Positions 1 through 10,369 of a stretch of DNA of 64,000 bases are shown here, piece after piece. The notes below the pieces were generated by a model, which worked only from the letters and a program-made list of their open reading frames with translations, had not been told where the DNA came from and searched no databases. Source of the DNA: Vreelandella lionensis (lineage in GTDB: Bacteria > Pseudomonadota > Gammaproteobacteria > Pseudomonadales > Halomonadaceae); contig NZ_MWVI01000061.1 of the NCBI RefSeq assembly GCF_002087295.1, positions 62,001 through 126,000 on the forward strand, in the 5' to 3' direction. A program made the translations under genes and the position numbers. Positions within the stretch are counted from its first letter, which is position 1. Each line of letters begins with the position of its first letter.

Positions 1-1
1 T

Positions 2-499
2 GGTCACTATGCAAAAGCTATCGAGCGGCTTGATCATATACCCCAGCAGGATATCGCTCACGTACCGACCATGCTACCAGCACTCCAGCGCGCTTATACC
101 CGCAATAACAACTTACCCGGTCTGGAAAGCCACCTGTATAAACTACTAGGCCAAGCGCCGTATACCAGCGTCATTGTGACGCTAGGGGAACTCGTTCATC
201 AAAGAGATGGAGTAGACAGCGCTATCGAGCGAACCGGCGAGTGGCTGAGTGAAGCGCCCAGCCTAGGAGGGCTTGATTACCTAGTTGATCTCTACCTGGA
301 AAGTGAACGGCTCGCTGGTAAAGCCACACCGGATACCCGACTCCTCTTACTAAAACACCATACCGATGCCCTGCTGAAGGGACGCCCCCGCCATCGCTGC
401 CGCCGCTGTGGGTTTAGTAGCGACAGCCTGGCTTGGCAGTGCCCCAGCTGCCGCCGCTGGGGCACTATTAAACCAATTACCGGCGTCGAGGGCGAATAG
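2..499 (+). CDS. lapB: LapB (YciM), C-terminal part; envelope TPR/rubredoxin-like protein
   Basis: The gene is cut by the left window edge; the reading frame is open from base 2 (GHYAKAIERL...), so only about the last 165 residues are present. LapB is an inner-membrane TPR protein that controls LPS synthesis by promoting LpxC degradation through FtsH. The visible part has TPR-like helices and a C-terminal rubredoxin-like metal motif with two CxxC pairs (CRRC and CPSC) in the last 35 residues, which is the family hallmark. Its TAG stop abuts, with no spacer, the stop codon of pyrF on the other strand. The lapB-pyrF neighbourhood is common in gammaproteobacteria. Identification is confident; lapA and the N-terminus lie outside the window. 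Confidence 0.9.
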   Translation, partial: GHYAKAIERLDHIPQQDIAHVPTMLPALQRAYTRNNNLPGLESHLYKLLGQAPYTSVIVTLGELVHQRDGVDSAIERTGEWLSEAPSLGGLDYLVDLYLESERLAGKATPDTRLLLLKHHTDALLKGRPRHRCRRCGFSSDSLAWQCPSCRRWGTIKPITGVEGE

Positions 500-1249
500 C
501 TATTGCCCACCTGCCAGCTCGGCCTCAATAGCCGCTAATGCTGCCATAGGGTCTTCTGCTTGCGTGACCGGACGACCTACCACTAGATGCGTGCTACCCG
601 CCTGCATTGCGTCAGCAGGCGTCATGATGCGCTGTTGATCATTCGCCGCCGCAAAGCTAGGACGAATACCGGGCGTTACTTTTAAGAATGCGCTGCCGCA
701 CTGCGCTTTGATCTGCGCCGCCTCCTGCGCCGAGCACACCACGCCGTCTAATCCGCTTTGCTGGGTCAGGGCTGCCAAGCGCATGACGTGCTCAGCAGGG
801 CTTGCAGTAATGCCCACATCCGCCAAGTCTTCCGCCTGCATGCTAGTCAGCACCGTGACCGCAATTAAGTGCGTAGTAAGCTGATGGTCGGATAAGCGCT
901 TTGCCGCTGCCTCCATCATTTTGCGCCCGCCAGAGGCGTGAACGTTTACCATCCAAACGCCCTGCTCTGCCGCCGCCTGAACAGCACTGGCCACGGTATT
1001 AGGAATATCGTGAAATTTAAGATCCAGGAACACATCGAAACCACGTCCATGGAGCGCTTCCAGTACGGCAGGGCCACTTCGCGTAAACAGCTCTTTACCG
1101 ACTTTGAGACGGCACCGAGCAGGGTCAAGCTGGTCTGCCATGCACAGAGCTGCATCAAGCGAAGGGTAATCCAGGGCAATAATCAGTGGGGAATCGGTGG
1201 ACACGCGCTTACTCCGTGTTCGTGAACGCTTAAAGGGAAATTGCGCCAT
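500..1249 (-). CDS. pyrF: Orotidine 5'-phosphate decarboxylase
   Basis: This enzyme performs the last step of de novo UMP synthesis, decarboxylating orotidine monophosphate to UMP in the cytosol. The 249-residue product has the family signature [11 protein letters not shown], whose Lys and Asp residues form the catalytic network. It also has an N-terminal IIALDYPS strand, [12 protein letters not shown], and the phosphate-binding VVGRPVTQA near the C-terminus. The length matches E. coli PyrF (245), with about 20 extra basic residues (KRSRTRSKR) at the N-terminus, so an internal start is possible, although the ATG at 1249 is in frame and usable. The gene is convergent with lapB. Confidence 0.95.
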   Translation of the reverse strand: MAQFPFKRSRTRSKRVSTDSPLIIALDYPSLDAALCMADQLDPARCRLKVGKELFTRSGPAVLEALHGRGFDVFLDLKFHDIPNTVASAVQAAAEQGVWMVNVHASGGRKMMEAAAKRLSDHQLTTHLIAVTVLTSMQAEDLADVGITASPAEHVMRLAALTQQSGLDGVVCSAQEAAQIKAQCGSAFLKVTPGIRPSFAAANDQQRIMTPADAMQAGSTHLVVGRPVTQAEDPMAALAAIEAELAGGQ

Positions 1250-1488
1250 TGACGCGATGGGTATTGATTAGTGTACCAGCCCCACAGAGCTTGCAGTGTA
1301 AGCGATTGGCCATTTCCCTGTAGCAAAAGGCTTACAAAAACCATCGTCGATGACTTACAGCATTCACTGTTCTAAAAAGCTAATTTCACTAAGGCGGCGA
1401 ATAAAGCTTCACTCCTATCGCTGCGCTCATGGCCTTTCGTGCTGAGTACGCGACTGGCTCAATGGAAAAAAACAGAAGGATGTTAACG

Positions 1489-1773
1489 ATGCAGACAACG
1501 TTTAAGCGTATCGCAGCCGCACTACTTATTAGCCTCAGCCTTGGCCTATCAGGAACAGCGCTGGCTCAAGCCATTGCGCCAATTAACGTCAACAGTGCCG
1601 ATGAGGAACTGCTTGCTGAGCTGCCCGGTATTGGCCCAAGCCGCGCGACAGCGATTATTGAAGAGCGCGAAGCCAACGGTGCCTTTGAAAATGCCGATGA
1701 TCTGACCCGCGTGAACGGCATTGGGCCAGCCACCGTTGACCGTATACGTGATCAAATCAAATTTGAAGAGTAA
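1489..1773 (+). CDS. ComEA-like secreted helix-hairpin-helix DNA-binding protein
   Basis: A 94-residue protein with an N-terminal signal peptide (cleavage probably after GTALA) and a C-terminal tandem helix-hairpin-helix domain. The hairpins are visible as ELPGIGPSRATAI and RVNGIGPATVDRI. Such ComEA-family proteins bind double-stranded DNA in the periplasm and take part in DNA uptake during natural transformation, but many gammaproteobacteria carry this short form without proven competence. I chose the ATG at 1489 because AGAAGGA lies 8 bases upstream; in-frame starts at 1429 and 1480 are possible but have no good ribosome site, and 1429 would put a non-signal stretch in front. Family is clear; role in competence is inferred. 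Confidence 0.85.
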   Translation: MQTTFKRIAAALLISLSLGLSGTALAQAIAPINVNSADEELLAELPGIGPSRATAIIEEREANGAFENADDLTRVNGIGPATVDRIRDQIKFEE

Positions 1774-1842
1774 ATTTAAAAAGCAACCCACCACATGCCA
1801 CCGCACGGTTACACATCGGCGGTGGCAGTGCTGACAAGCCGC

Positions 1843-3021
1843 TTAAATTGTATCGCCGGGCACTCGCACTCGCCCTTCCATTAACACTCGTGCACTGCGG
1901 CTCATTACCGCCTGATCAATCTGCCAGCGCCCGTCTACCAGGCTGGCTTTCGCCCCAACCCGAAGTGACCCTGAAGGATGGCCAAACGTCACCGCTTCAC
2001 GCTCAATGCCACCGGCCGCTAAATTCACCAACGTACCCTGAATCGCCGCAGCAGCACCAATCGCCACCGCCGCTGTGCCCATCATGGCGTGGTGTAGTTT
2101 GCCCATCGAGAGCGCACGCACCACCAAGTCAATATCTTCAGCATTGACGGCTTTCCCACTCGATGCCATATAGCTAGCCGCGGGGGCCACAAAGGCCACT
2201 TTGGGAGTATGCTGACGACTGGCAGCCTCCTCCACATGGTTAATCAATCCCATGCGGACAGCACCGTGGGCGCGAATCGTTTCGAACATCTCCAGCGCCT
2301 TGGCATCCCCATTAATCGCTTCTTGCAGTTCACACCCGGTGTAGCCCAGCGCCTCAGCATTGACGAACACCGTTGGAATGCCTGCCTTAATCAGCGTTGC
2401 TTTCAGCACACCAACACCCGGCACATCCAGGTCATCGACCACGTTACCGGTTGGAAAAATAGCGCCCTCGCCATCGGCAGGGTCCATAAACGCGACGGGG
2501 ATTTCTGCCGCTGGAAAGGTCACGCCATCCAACTCAAAATCACCGGTTTCTTGCACCTCACCATCAATTATGGGCACTTGGGCAACAATGGTTTTCTGAA
2601 TATTGACCTGCCAAATACGTACTTCTGCAATGCTGTTTTGCGGCCCCCTGGCAGGGTAAACTAAACCGTTGGCGATAGCGTAAGGCCCCACCGCCGCAGA
2701 TAGATTGCCGCAGTTACCGCTCCAGTCCACGAAGGGCTTATCGATTGAGACTTGGCCGAAAAGGTAATCCACATCGTGATCGGGAGAGTCGCTCTTCGAG
2801 AGGATCACCGTTTTGCTGGTGCTTGAGGTTGCTCCGCCCATACCGTCAATCTGCTTTTCATAGGGGTCGGGGCTGCCTATCACCCGCAGCAGCAGCTTAT
2901 CCCGCGCCTCACCCGGCACCTGAGCGGCGGGGGGTAGGTCGCCCAGAGTGAAAAACACCCCCTTACTGGTGCCGCCCCGCATATAGGTGGCGGGAATACT
3001 GATTTGTGCTTTATGAGCCAT
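1843..3021 (-). CDS. prpF: 2-methylaconitate cis-trans isomerase PrpF
   Basis: PrpF isomerises the 2-methylaconitate made by AcnD so that aconitase can complete the AcnD-type methylcitrate cycle. The 392-residue product has the PrpF-type features: the N-terminal MRGGTSKG loop, the GMGGATSSTSK segment, and the SGNCGN loop with its conserved cysteine. These place it in the diaminopimelate-epimerase fold. I start at the ATG at 3021 (MAHKAQISIPA), which has AGAGGTG upstream, instead of an in-frame GTG-type start 17 codons earlier. It is the last gene of the gntR-prpB-prpC-acnD-prpF operon, 79 bases after acnD. It appears intact. Confidence 0.93.
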   Translation of the reverse strand: MAHKAQISIPATYMRGGTSKGVFFTLGDLPPAAQVPGEARDKLLLRVIGSPDPYEKQIDGMGGATSSTSKTVILSKSDSPDHDVDYLFGQVSIDKPFVDWSGNCGNLSAAVGPYAIANGLVYPARGPQNSIAEVRIWQVNIQKTIVAQVPIIDGEVQETGDFELDGVTFPAAEIPVAFMDPADGEGAIFPTGNVVDDLDVPGVGVLKATLIKAGIPTVFVNAEALGYTGCELQEAINGDAKALEMFETIRAHGAVRMGLINHVEEAASRQHTPKVAFVAPAASYMASSGKAVNAEDIDLVVRALSMGKLHHAMMGTAAVAIGAAAAIQGTLVNLAAGGIEREAVTFGHPSGSLRVGAKASLVDGRWQIDQAVMSRSARVLMEGRVRVPGDTI

Positions 3022-3100
3022 GACGCACCTCTTAAAAAATAGCCTGGCAACTGCCAGGCTATGCGCTATCAATCACACCCTTACCATTGCGCTGAGACCA

Positions 3101-5742
3101 CTAGGCAACGGAGGATTCCAAAAAGTCCTGGGCAAACCGCTGCAGCACGCCACCGGCTGAATAGATGGTCACTTCTTCAGCCGTATCCAATCGGCAAACC
3201 ACCGGCACGCGCTCGGTGCTGCCACTGGTGCGGTGAATGACCAGCGTGAGCATGGCGCGAGGATCGGGCGTGCCTTCCACATCGAAGACTTCCGTACCGT
3301 CCAATCCAAGCGTTTTACGGGTAGTGCCCTCTTCAAACTGAAGGGGCATCACACCCATCCCGATCAGGTTCGTGCGGTGGCTGCGCTCAAAGCCTTCGGC
3401 GACAATGGCTTCCACCCCTGCGAGCGCGACGCCCTTTAGCCGCCCAGTCACGAGATGAGCCCTGGCCGTAATCCGCACCGGCGATAATGATCAGCGGCTG
3501 CTTGCGGGCCATGTAGGTTTCGATGGCTTCCCACATGCGGGTCACTTTACCCTCCGGCTCAATACGCGCCAGCGACCCCTGCAGCACCTTGCCCTGCTCG
3601 TCGTGGACCATTTCGTTGAACAGTTTCGGGTTCGCCAACGTTGCCCGCTGGGCGGTCAGGTGATCCCCGCGGTGGGTGGCGTAGGAGTTAAAGTCCTCCT
3701 CCGGCAGGCCTATTTTGTGCAGGTACTCCCCCGCCGCGCTATCGAGCATGATGGCATTGGAAGGCGAAAGGTGGTCGGTGGTGATGTTGTCCGGCAGAAT
3801 CGCCAGCGGGCGCATGCCCTTCAGCCCGCGCTCTTTCGCCATGTTGCCTTCCCAGTAGGGCGGGCGGCGAATGTAGGTGCTCTGGGGCCGCCATTCGTAG
3901 AGCGGGCTTACCTGCGTACGCGCACTTTTATCCAGATCGAACATCGGGATATAGGTTTGGCGGAACTGCTCGGGCTTCACCGCCGACTTCACGATAGCAT
4001 CGATTTCGCTATCGTCGGGCCAGATGTCCTTGAGGGTGACCGGATTACCCTGCGTGTCATACCCCAGCACGTCTTTTTCGATATCAAAGCGGATGGTGAC
4101 CGCAATGGCATACGCCGCCACCAACGGCGGTGAAGCCAAAAACGCCTGTTTGGCGTAGGGGTGGATACGCCCGTCAAAGTTTCGGTTACCGGAAAGCACC
4201 GCTGTGGCGTACAGGTCGCGGTCGATTATTTCCTGCTGGATGTGCGGCTCCAGCGCACCAGACATCCCGTTACAGGTGGTACAGGCGTAGGCCACCACAC
4301 CAAAGCCGAGGTTTTCCAACTCATCCATCAAGTGCGCTTCTTCTAAGTACATCTTGACGGTTTTTGAGCCAGGGGCCAGCGACGACTTCACCCACGGTTT
4401 GCGGGTCAGCCCTAACCGGTTGGCGTTGCGAGCAATCAACCCAGCCGCCACCATATTGCGCGGGTTAGACGTGTTGGTGCAACTGGGAGATGGCGGCAAT
4501 AATCACCGCGCCATCCGGCATTCTACCTGCCTGCTCATCGGCCCGGGCTTTATCCAGGTCGATGGCAATACCCCGCTTGGCCAGCTCGGACGTAGGCAAG
4601 TGAGCATGGGGGTTAGAAGGGCCAGCCAACGTGCGTGCCACGCTTGAGAGATCAAACGTCAATACCCGCTCGTAATAGGCACTCTTGAGATCATCCGCCC
4701 ATAGCCCAGTATGCTTAGCGTAGGCTTCTACCAACGCGACTTGCTCATCTTCACGCCCAGTGAGCTTGAGATACTCAATGGTTTGGTTATCGATGTAGAA
4801 CATCGCCGCCGTAGCACCATACTCCGGTGTCATATTGGAAATCGTGGCGCGGTCGCCCACGGTCAGCGCGTCAGCCCCCTCGCCGTAGAACTCTAAGTAA
4901 GCGCCCACTACCCGCTCTTTACGCAGAAATTCGGTAATCGCCAGCACCATGTCGGTGCCGGTAATGCCCGGCTGTAGTTTGCCGGTAAGCTCGACCCCGA
5001 CAATATCCGGCAGGCGCATCATGGAGGCGCGACCAAGCATGACGCTCTCTGCCTCTAAACCACCCACCCCCACAGAGATTACCCCGAGCGCATCTACCAT
5101 GGGCGTATGGCTGTCGGTACCCACACATGTATCTGGATAGGCAATACGCACGCCCTGCTCATCAGGGCGGCACTGCACCACTGGCGACATCTTCTCCAGG
5201 TTGATCTGGTGCATGATGCCGTTGCCGGGAGGAATCACGTCGACGTTTTCAAACGCCAGCTTGGTCCAGTTAATAAAGTGGAAGCGGTCGTCGTTACGAC
5301 GATCTTCCACTTGGCGGTTTTTCTCGAAAGCGTCCTTCTCAAAGCCCGCATGTTCGACGGCCAACGAGTGATCGACGATCAACTGAGTGGGCACGACCGG
5401 GTTGACCTTGGCCGGGTCACCGCCTTTGTCAGCAATGGCATCACGCAGGCCGGCTAAATCTACCAGCGCGGTCTGGCCAAGAATGTCGTGACATACCACC
5501 CGTGCCGGGTACCAGGGAAAATCTAAATCCTGCTTGCGCTCAATGAGCTGTTTTAGAGCATCGGTGAGCAGCTCAGGGTCACAGCGACGTACCAGCTGTT
5601 CGGCCAATACTCGCGAAGTGTAGGGCAGTTTGGCATAGGCGCCGTGCTGGATATCCTCGACCGCTTGGCGTGCATCGAAGAACTCTACCGGCTCGCCCTC
5701 TACCAGAACGCCCGGTAGCGGCTTGCGATAATTCGTGTTCAT
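3101..5742 (-). CDS. acnD: Fe/S-dependent 2-methylisocitrate dehydratase AcnD (two frameshifts)
   Basis: AcnD is an aconitase-family enzyme that dehydrates 2-methylcitrate in propionate catabolism; it needs PrpF to work in the cycle. The restored product is about 880 residues. The [4Fe-4S] cysteines are visible as ISSCTNTSNP and CTTCNGMSG. The C-terminal swivel domain has YGQGSSRDWAAKG and the substrate-binding GFERSHRTNLIGMGV. Two one-base insertions break the frame. One is an extra C in the Ser-Cys part of SSCTN (ggg at 4485-4487 on the plus strand). The other is an extra base in the AAAGGG run at 3432-3437. Start is the ATG at 5742 (MNTNYRKPLPG) with AGAGG upstream; a GTG at 5754 is less likely. 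I regard both lesions as sequence errors. Confidence 0.9.
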
Positions 5743-5773
5743 AACGCCTCTCACTTAGTCACCGCGCAACCGA

Positions 5774-6902
5774 TTAGTCACGCGCTTCGATGGGTACCCA
5801 TTCGCTCTTCTCAGGACCGATATAATCGGCGCTGGGGCGAATAATGCGGTTGTTGGCACGCTGCTCAAACACATGTGCAGCCCAGCCCGTCAGCCGAGAC
5901 ATCACAAAAATCGGCGTAAACAGCTTGGTCGGAATATCCATAAAGTGGTAGGCGCTGGCATGGAAGAAGTCTGCGTTGCAGAACAGCTTCTTCTCCCGCC
6001 ACATTACCTCTTCACAGCGTACCGACACCGGATAGAGCACCGTGTCGCCTACATCTTCAGCTAACTTTTTGGACCACTCTTTGATAATAGCGTTGCGCCG
6101 GGTCCGACTCACGATAGATGGCGTGACCAAAGCCCATGATCTTCTCTTTACGCTCCAGCATACCGAGCATTTCCCGCTCTGCTTCCTCTGGCGATGCCCA
6201 GTTCTCGATCATCGCCATGGCCGCTTCGTTGGCGCCGCCGTGCAGCGGGCCGCGCAGTGAGCCAATCGCGCCGGTGATACAAGAGTGCATATCGGAAAGC
6301 GTAGAAGCGCATACCCGAGCGGTGAAAGTTGAAGCTTTGAACTCGTGCTCGGCATAGAGAATCAGCGAGACGTTCATCACGTGAGCATGAAGCTCGGAGG
6401 CTGGCTCGCCGCGCAGCATATGTAGGAAGTGGCCACCTACCGCGGCATCATCAGTTTCGGTATCAATACGCACGCCGTCATGGCTGAAGCGATACCAGTA
6501 GCAAATAATCGAGGGCAGCACCGCTAGCAGGCGATCCGCCACGTCCTGCTGCTCGTCAAAGCTCTCTTCGGTTTCCAGGTTGCCCAACATGGAGGCCCCC
6601 GTACGCATCACGTCCATCGGGTGAGCGTCTTTAGGAATCTGCTCCAGCACGGTTTTCAGCGCATCAGGCAAGCCACGCAGGCCTTTTAGCTTGGCAATGT
6701 AGTGGTCAAGCTCCGCTTGGTTGGGCAGCTTGCCTTTCAACAGCAGGTAAGCGACTTCTTCAAATTTGGCTTTTTCGGCCAGCTCTTTGATATCGAAACC
6801 ACGATAGGTCAGACCAGAACCGGTTTTACCCACGGTACATAGAGCTGTCACGCCTGCGCTCTGCCCCCGAAGTCCTGCGCCTGCTAGCGGTTTATCAGCC
6901 AT
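5774..6902 (-). CDS. prpC: 2-methylcitrate synthase (frameshifted)
   Basis: PrpC condenses propionyl-CoA with oxaloacetate to give 2-methylcitrate, the entry reaction of the methylcitrate cycle. The product shows citrate-synthase features in order: YRGFDIKELAE, LHGGANEAAM with its active-site histidine, GFGHAIYRESDPR with the second catalytic histidine, and a C-terminal PTKLFTPIFVMSRLTGW segment. The frame breaks after ESDP because of an extra base in CCCGGCG (cc at 6098-6099, plus strand); removing it restores ESDPRNAIIKEWS and a product near 375 residues. Start ATG at 6902 has AGGAGAG 5 bases upstream. It lies 79 bases after prpB and 31 before acnD in the operon. Confidence 0.93.
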
Positions 6903-6981
6903 GTTATCTCTCCTGACGTACTTATTAATTTTATAAGTGTTGTTAGTAAATTAGCGCTGTTAGCTAAAGACCTCGCTTTCG

Positions 6982-7885
6982 TTAATCGTCTTTTTGCTCG
7001 GCAAACAACGCGTCAAGCTTTTGCTCAAAGTCGTGGTAATTCAAAAAGTCGTACAGTTCATCGCGGGTCTGCATGGTGTCGACCACCTCACGTTGATGAC
7101 CGTTATCTAGAATGCTCTGGTACACCTTCAACGCGGCGGCATTCATGGCCCGGAACGCCGAGAGCGGGTAGAGCACCATACGACAGCCAACCTCGCCCAG
7201 CTCCTGCTGACTAAACAACGGCGTCGCGCCGAACTCAGTAATGTTGGCCAAAATGGGAGCATTTACTCGCTGGCAGAACGCCTTATAGTCATCCAACGTA
7301 TGTACCGCTTCGGCAAAGATAGCGTCGGCACCTGCTTCCACGCAGGCGTTCGCCCGCTCGATGGCCGCATCCAGCCCCTCTTTTTGGAACGCATCGGTGC
7401 GGGCAATCAGGTAAAAATCCGGGTCTAGCTTGGCATCGGCGGCGGCTTTGATGCGGTCTACCATCTCTTGCTGCGAGACAATGGCCGTGTTCGGCCGGTG
7501 GCCGCAGCGCTTTTGCGCGACTTGGTCTTCCAGGTGCACAGCAGCCACACCCGCCCGCTGCATCTCTTTCACGGTGCGGGCAATGTTAAACGCACCGCCC
7601 CAGCCTGTATCGATATCCACCAGCAGCGGCAACTCGGTGGCGCCACAGATGCGGTGTGCATCCTCCACCACGTCGTTCATGGTGGTCATACCTAGATCCG
7701 GCAGGCCAAACGATGCATTCGCCACACCACCACCCGAAAGATAAATGGCTTGATGGCCTACACGCTCAGCCATCATGGGCCGTATAGGCGTTGATGGTGC
7801 CTAAAATCGGCAGCGGACGATTGGCTTCAAGCGCGGCACGAAACCGTGCCCCAGGGGTAAGCTTGGATGATGGTGTGGTAGACAT
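6982..7885 (-). CDS. prpB: 2-methylisocitrate lyase (frameshifted near N-terminus)
   Basis: PrpB splits 2-methylisocitrate into pyruvate and succinate, the last step of the methylcitrate cycle. The product belongs to the isocitrate lyase/PEP mutase family: [16 protein letters not shown], the Mg-binding DIDTGWGG, and the KRCGHR loop that carries the catalytic cysteine. The N-terminal 36 residues ([19 protein letters not shown]...) are read from the ATG at 7885, preceded by AAGGAG. They are separated from the body by an extra base in GGCCC (ggg at 7777-7779, plus strand). Correcting it gives [14 protein letters not shown] and about 300 residues, the usual length. It starts 14 bases after the gntR stop. 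Confidence 0.93.
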
Positions 7886-7899
7886 GGGCGTTAGCTCCT

Positions 7900-8642
7900 T
7901 TAGTCGGCAGATGTTGTTGATTGTTGTTCGAGAATGGCGGCATAGCGGTCAGCGACATTGGCACGAGAAGCGCTGACATGGCGGCGCATCAATAGCTCGG
8001 CAAGTTCAGCGTCACCGGCTTCAATAGCGTCCACAATACGGTGGTGCTCTACAAATGCCCGCTGGGGGCGCGTACCGCTGGCGCTAAACTGGGTACGATA
8101 GAGGCGCACTAGGTAGTAAAGGTCATCGCAAAGCAGGTTCATCAGCATCTTGTTGTGGCTGCCTTGAACAATGCAATAATGGAAATCCAGGTCGCCTTCA
8201 CGCTGGTAATAGGCTTCACCGCGCTTTAGTCGCCCTGGCTTTCATGCACCGCCAGTACATCGCGTAAGCCCTGAATCTCCTCAGGCGACATATGCTCGGC
8301 GGCCAAGCGGGCAGCCATGCTCTCTAAGGCTTCGCGTACGTCGAAGAGCTCCAGCAGCTCTTTCATGGAGAGTTTGACCACCCGCGCTCCTACGTGGGGC
8401 ACGCGTTCAATCAAGCGGTGAGCTTCCAGGCGTCGCATGGCTTCACGCAGCGGCCCACGGGAGATACCGTAGGTTTTGGATAGCCCTGGTTCGGTAATTT
8501 TACTGCCTGGCGCTAGCTCGCCGCGCACAATGGCGCTTTGCAGCTGATGAAACACGCGCTCTGCGAGCGTACGCACCTCAGGTGAGACCGGCTCGGACGA
8601 GGCTTCATCGGAAGGCGAGGAGGTTGTAGCAAGTAACGTCAT
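7900..8642 (-). CDS. GntR/FadR-family regulator of the prp operon (frameshifted)
   Basis: A transcription factor with an N-terminal winged helix-turn-helix (residues about 20-90, including ITEPGLSKTYGISRGPLREA) followed by an all-helical FCD ligand-binding domain (FDVREALESMAARLAA ... EHHRIVDAIEAGD). Its position as first gene, 14 bases before prpB, suggests that it controls propionate catabolism, as PrpR/PrpQ-type GntR regulators do. A one-base loss near 8226-8230 produces a premature TAA after HESQGD; the downstream frame resumes as KRGEAYYQREGDLDFHYCIV. Start ATG at 8642 lies immediately beside a perfect palindrome (8646-8661), which argues for autoregulation. The family is clear; effector and exact regulon are inferred. 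Confidence 0.85.
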
Positions 8643-8645
8643 GGC

Positions 8646-8661
8646 TAATTGTCGACAATTA
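8646..8661. promoter_or_regulatory. Perfect 16-bp palindrome, predicted GntR/FadR-type operator
   Basis: The sequence TAATTGTCGACAATTA is a perfect inverted repeat ending 4 bases before the gntR start codon. FadR-subfamily GntR proteins commonly bind TTGTC-N(0-1)-GACAA-like sites, so this fits a site through which the regulator represses its own operon. The position over the leader, overlapping where a ribosome site would be, fits repression. Binding itself is inferred. Confidence 0.65.
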
Positions 8662-8764
8662 AGGAATAGAGGAACTTTAGCCCTCTCTATTTCCCTCGTC
8701 AACCATGCAAAATAGGCGTTTTTATACGTCTTTCGTTGCAAGCGGGTATGGACCCGGGAAACAA

Positions 8765-8774
8765 CTGTCAACAA
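8765..8774. promoter_or_regulatory. Second, imperfect GntR-type half-conserved site
   Basis: CTGTCAACAA matches 8 of 10 bases of the core TTGTCGACAA of the palindrome beside gntR and lies about 110 bases further upstream, still in the gntR-pabB divergent gap. It could be a secondary operator, but a match of this quality can occur by chance. Confidence 0.3.
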
Positions 8775-8892
8775 TCAAATAAATTAGGATAGCTCGCACC
8801 TCAAGCGTGAGAAAGTCGTCGATGGCTTCTGCTGGTGCGATGGTGGTACGACCTCTAAAATATGGCGCCCTCACTGGCCTGGCGTTTGCTTC

Positions 8893-10251
8893 ATGACAAC
8901 GGCGTTGACGATTACAGCCCTGCCCTACTCTTCCGACCCTTTGGCACTGTTTGCCAAACTCAGGCAACGCCCCGGTGCGGTGTTGCTCGATAGCGGCCGT
9001 CCGAAGGCCACCACCGGGCGTTACGACATCCTTAGCAGTGACCCCCTCGCTACGCTAAAAATATCGCCAGATGGCCACACAGCGTTTGAGTCTGACACGC
9101 TGTCACTCCCCCCATCGTTGATGGGCAACAGCCATGCACAGCAGCAGTGGCTTTTAGAGCAGCTACCCACAGCCAACCTCAAGAGCGAGCTCCCCTTTTT
9201 AGGTGGCCTGATGGGTTACTGGAGCTATGACCTTGGCCGCAACCATGCTGACATACCCAGCCAGCACCCGCCCGTCACCCAGTTACCTTTAGCGCGTTTA
9301 GGGCTGTTTGATTGGTGTATCACATTTGACCACGTCACCGAACAAGCGTGGCTGGTAGGCAGCGAACAGCGGCGCAGGCAGGTAATGGAGTGGTTAAGCG
9401 AACCAGCAACACCTAGCCACGCCTTTCGGCTCACACAGCCGTTTATAGCCGAACTTAGCCAGGCAGAATATACCGAGCGTTTTGCGGCGGTCCAGCGCTA
9501 TATCCTTGCGGGGGACTGCTACCAAATCAATTTGGCCCAGCGCTTTTCGGCCCGCTATCAAGGAGACGAGTGGCAGGCATACCTTAAACTGCGTGAAGCG
9601 ACGCCTACGCCCTTTTCAGGCTTTATGGCATGGGGTAGCCAAGCTGTTTTATCACTCTCTCCTGAGCGCTTTATCCAGTGCCGTGACGGCTTGGTGGAAA
9701 CCCGCCCGATAAAAGGCACCCGCCCACGAGGAAGAACCCCAGAAGAGGATCGTGCCCTGTCGGACGAACTGCTCAGCAGCACTAAAGATCGCGCGGAGAA
9801 CGTGATGATTGTGGACTTGCTGCGCAATGACCTAGGGCGCGTATGCACACCTGGCTCTATTCGCGTGCCGCAGCTGTGCCAGCTTGAGAGCTATCCCAAC
9901 GTGCACCACTTAGTCAGCGTGGTACAGGGCCAACTTGCTGCCCAGCACTCACCGCTTTCGCTGCTCACCGCCGCGTTTCCTGGCGGCTCGATTACCGGCG
10001 CGCCAAAAATACGGGCGATGCAGATTATTGATGAGTTGGAACCCTGCCAGCGCAGCGTTTACTGCGGCAGCCTGGGTTATATCGATGTTCGCGGCAGCAT
10101 GGATACCTCCATTGCCATCCGTACCATGGTGGCAGATGCAGGCACACTGCACGTATGGGGTGGCGGCGGGCTGGTGGCGGATTCAAAAGCAGATGAAGAG
10201 TACACCGAAACGCTGGATAAGATCCGCCACTTAATAGGCGCTTTGGAATAA
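8893..10251 (+). CDS. pabB: Aminodeoxychorismate synthase component I
   Basis: PabB converts chorismate and ammonia (from its glutaminase partner) into 4-amino-4-deoxychorismate for folate synthesis. The 452-residue product matches E. coli PabB (453). It has the chorismate-binding signature: CYQINLAQRFSA in the middle, TRPIKGTRPRGRTPEED (with the PIKG lysine typical of PabB), ENVMIVDLLRNDLGR, and GSITGAPKIRAM. The PIKG motif separates it from TrpE, which has PIAG. It is transcribed divergently from the prp operon. It is intact; TrpG at 23.4-24.0 kb may serve as a shared amidotransferase, which is inference. Confidence 0.92.
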   Translation: MTTALTITALPYSSDPLALFAKLRQRPGAVLLDSGRPKATTGRYDILSSDPLATLKISPDGHTAFESDTLSLPPSLMGNSHAQQQWLLEQLPTANLKSELPFLGGLMGYWSYDLGRNHADIPSQHPPVTQLPLARLGLFDWCITFDHVTEQAWLVGSEQRRRQVMEWLSEPATPSHAFRLTQPFIAELSQAEYTERFAAVQRYILAGDCYQINLAQRFSARYQGDEWQAYLKLREATPTPFSGFMAWGSQAVLSLSPERFIQCRDGLVETRPIKGTRPRGRTPEEDRALSDELLSSTKDRAENVMIVDLLRNDLGRVCTPGSIRVPQLCQLESYPNVHHLVSVVQGQLAAQHSPLSLLTAAFPGGSITGAPKIRAMQIIDELEPCQRSVYCGSLGYIDVRGSMDTSIAIRTMVADAGTLHVWGGGGLVADSKADEEYTETLDKIRHLIGALE

Positions 10252-10369
10252 GCGATTAACGCTCTTACATCAAAAAGAAATATAAAAGCCTAACCAAACG
10301 GTATTGGGGAGAAGCCCCCCGCCTTTGGTAGCCTAGGGGCATTGCACGCTTTTTCACTTAGGAGGCCGC

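Noticed and set aside
1796..1827. Terminator between comEA-like gene and prpF
   Set aside because: An 8-bp stem exists, but the loop is 16 bases and no T tract follows directly.
10293..10329. Leader stem-loop or riboswitch before cysH
   Set aside because: ACCAAA/TTTGGT arms and an inner GGGG/CCCC pair can be drawn, but the fold is imperfect and matches no known riboswitch.
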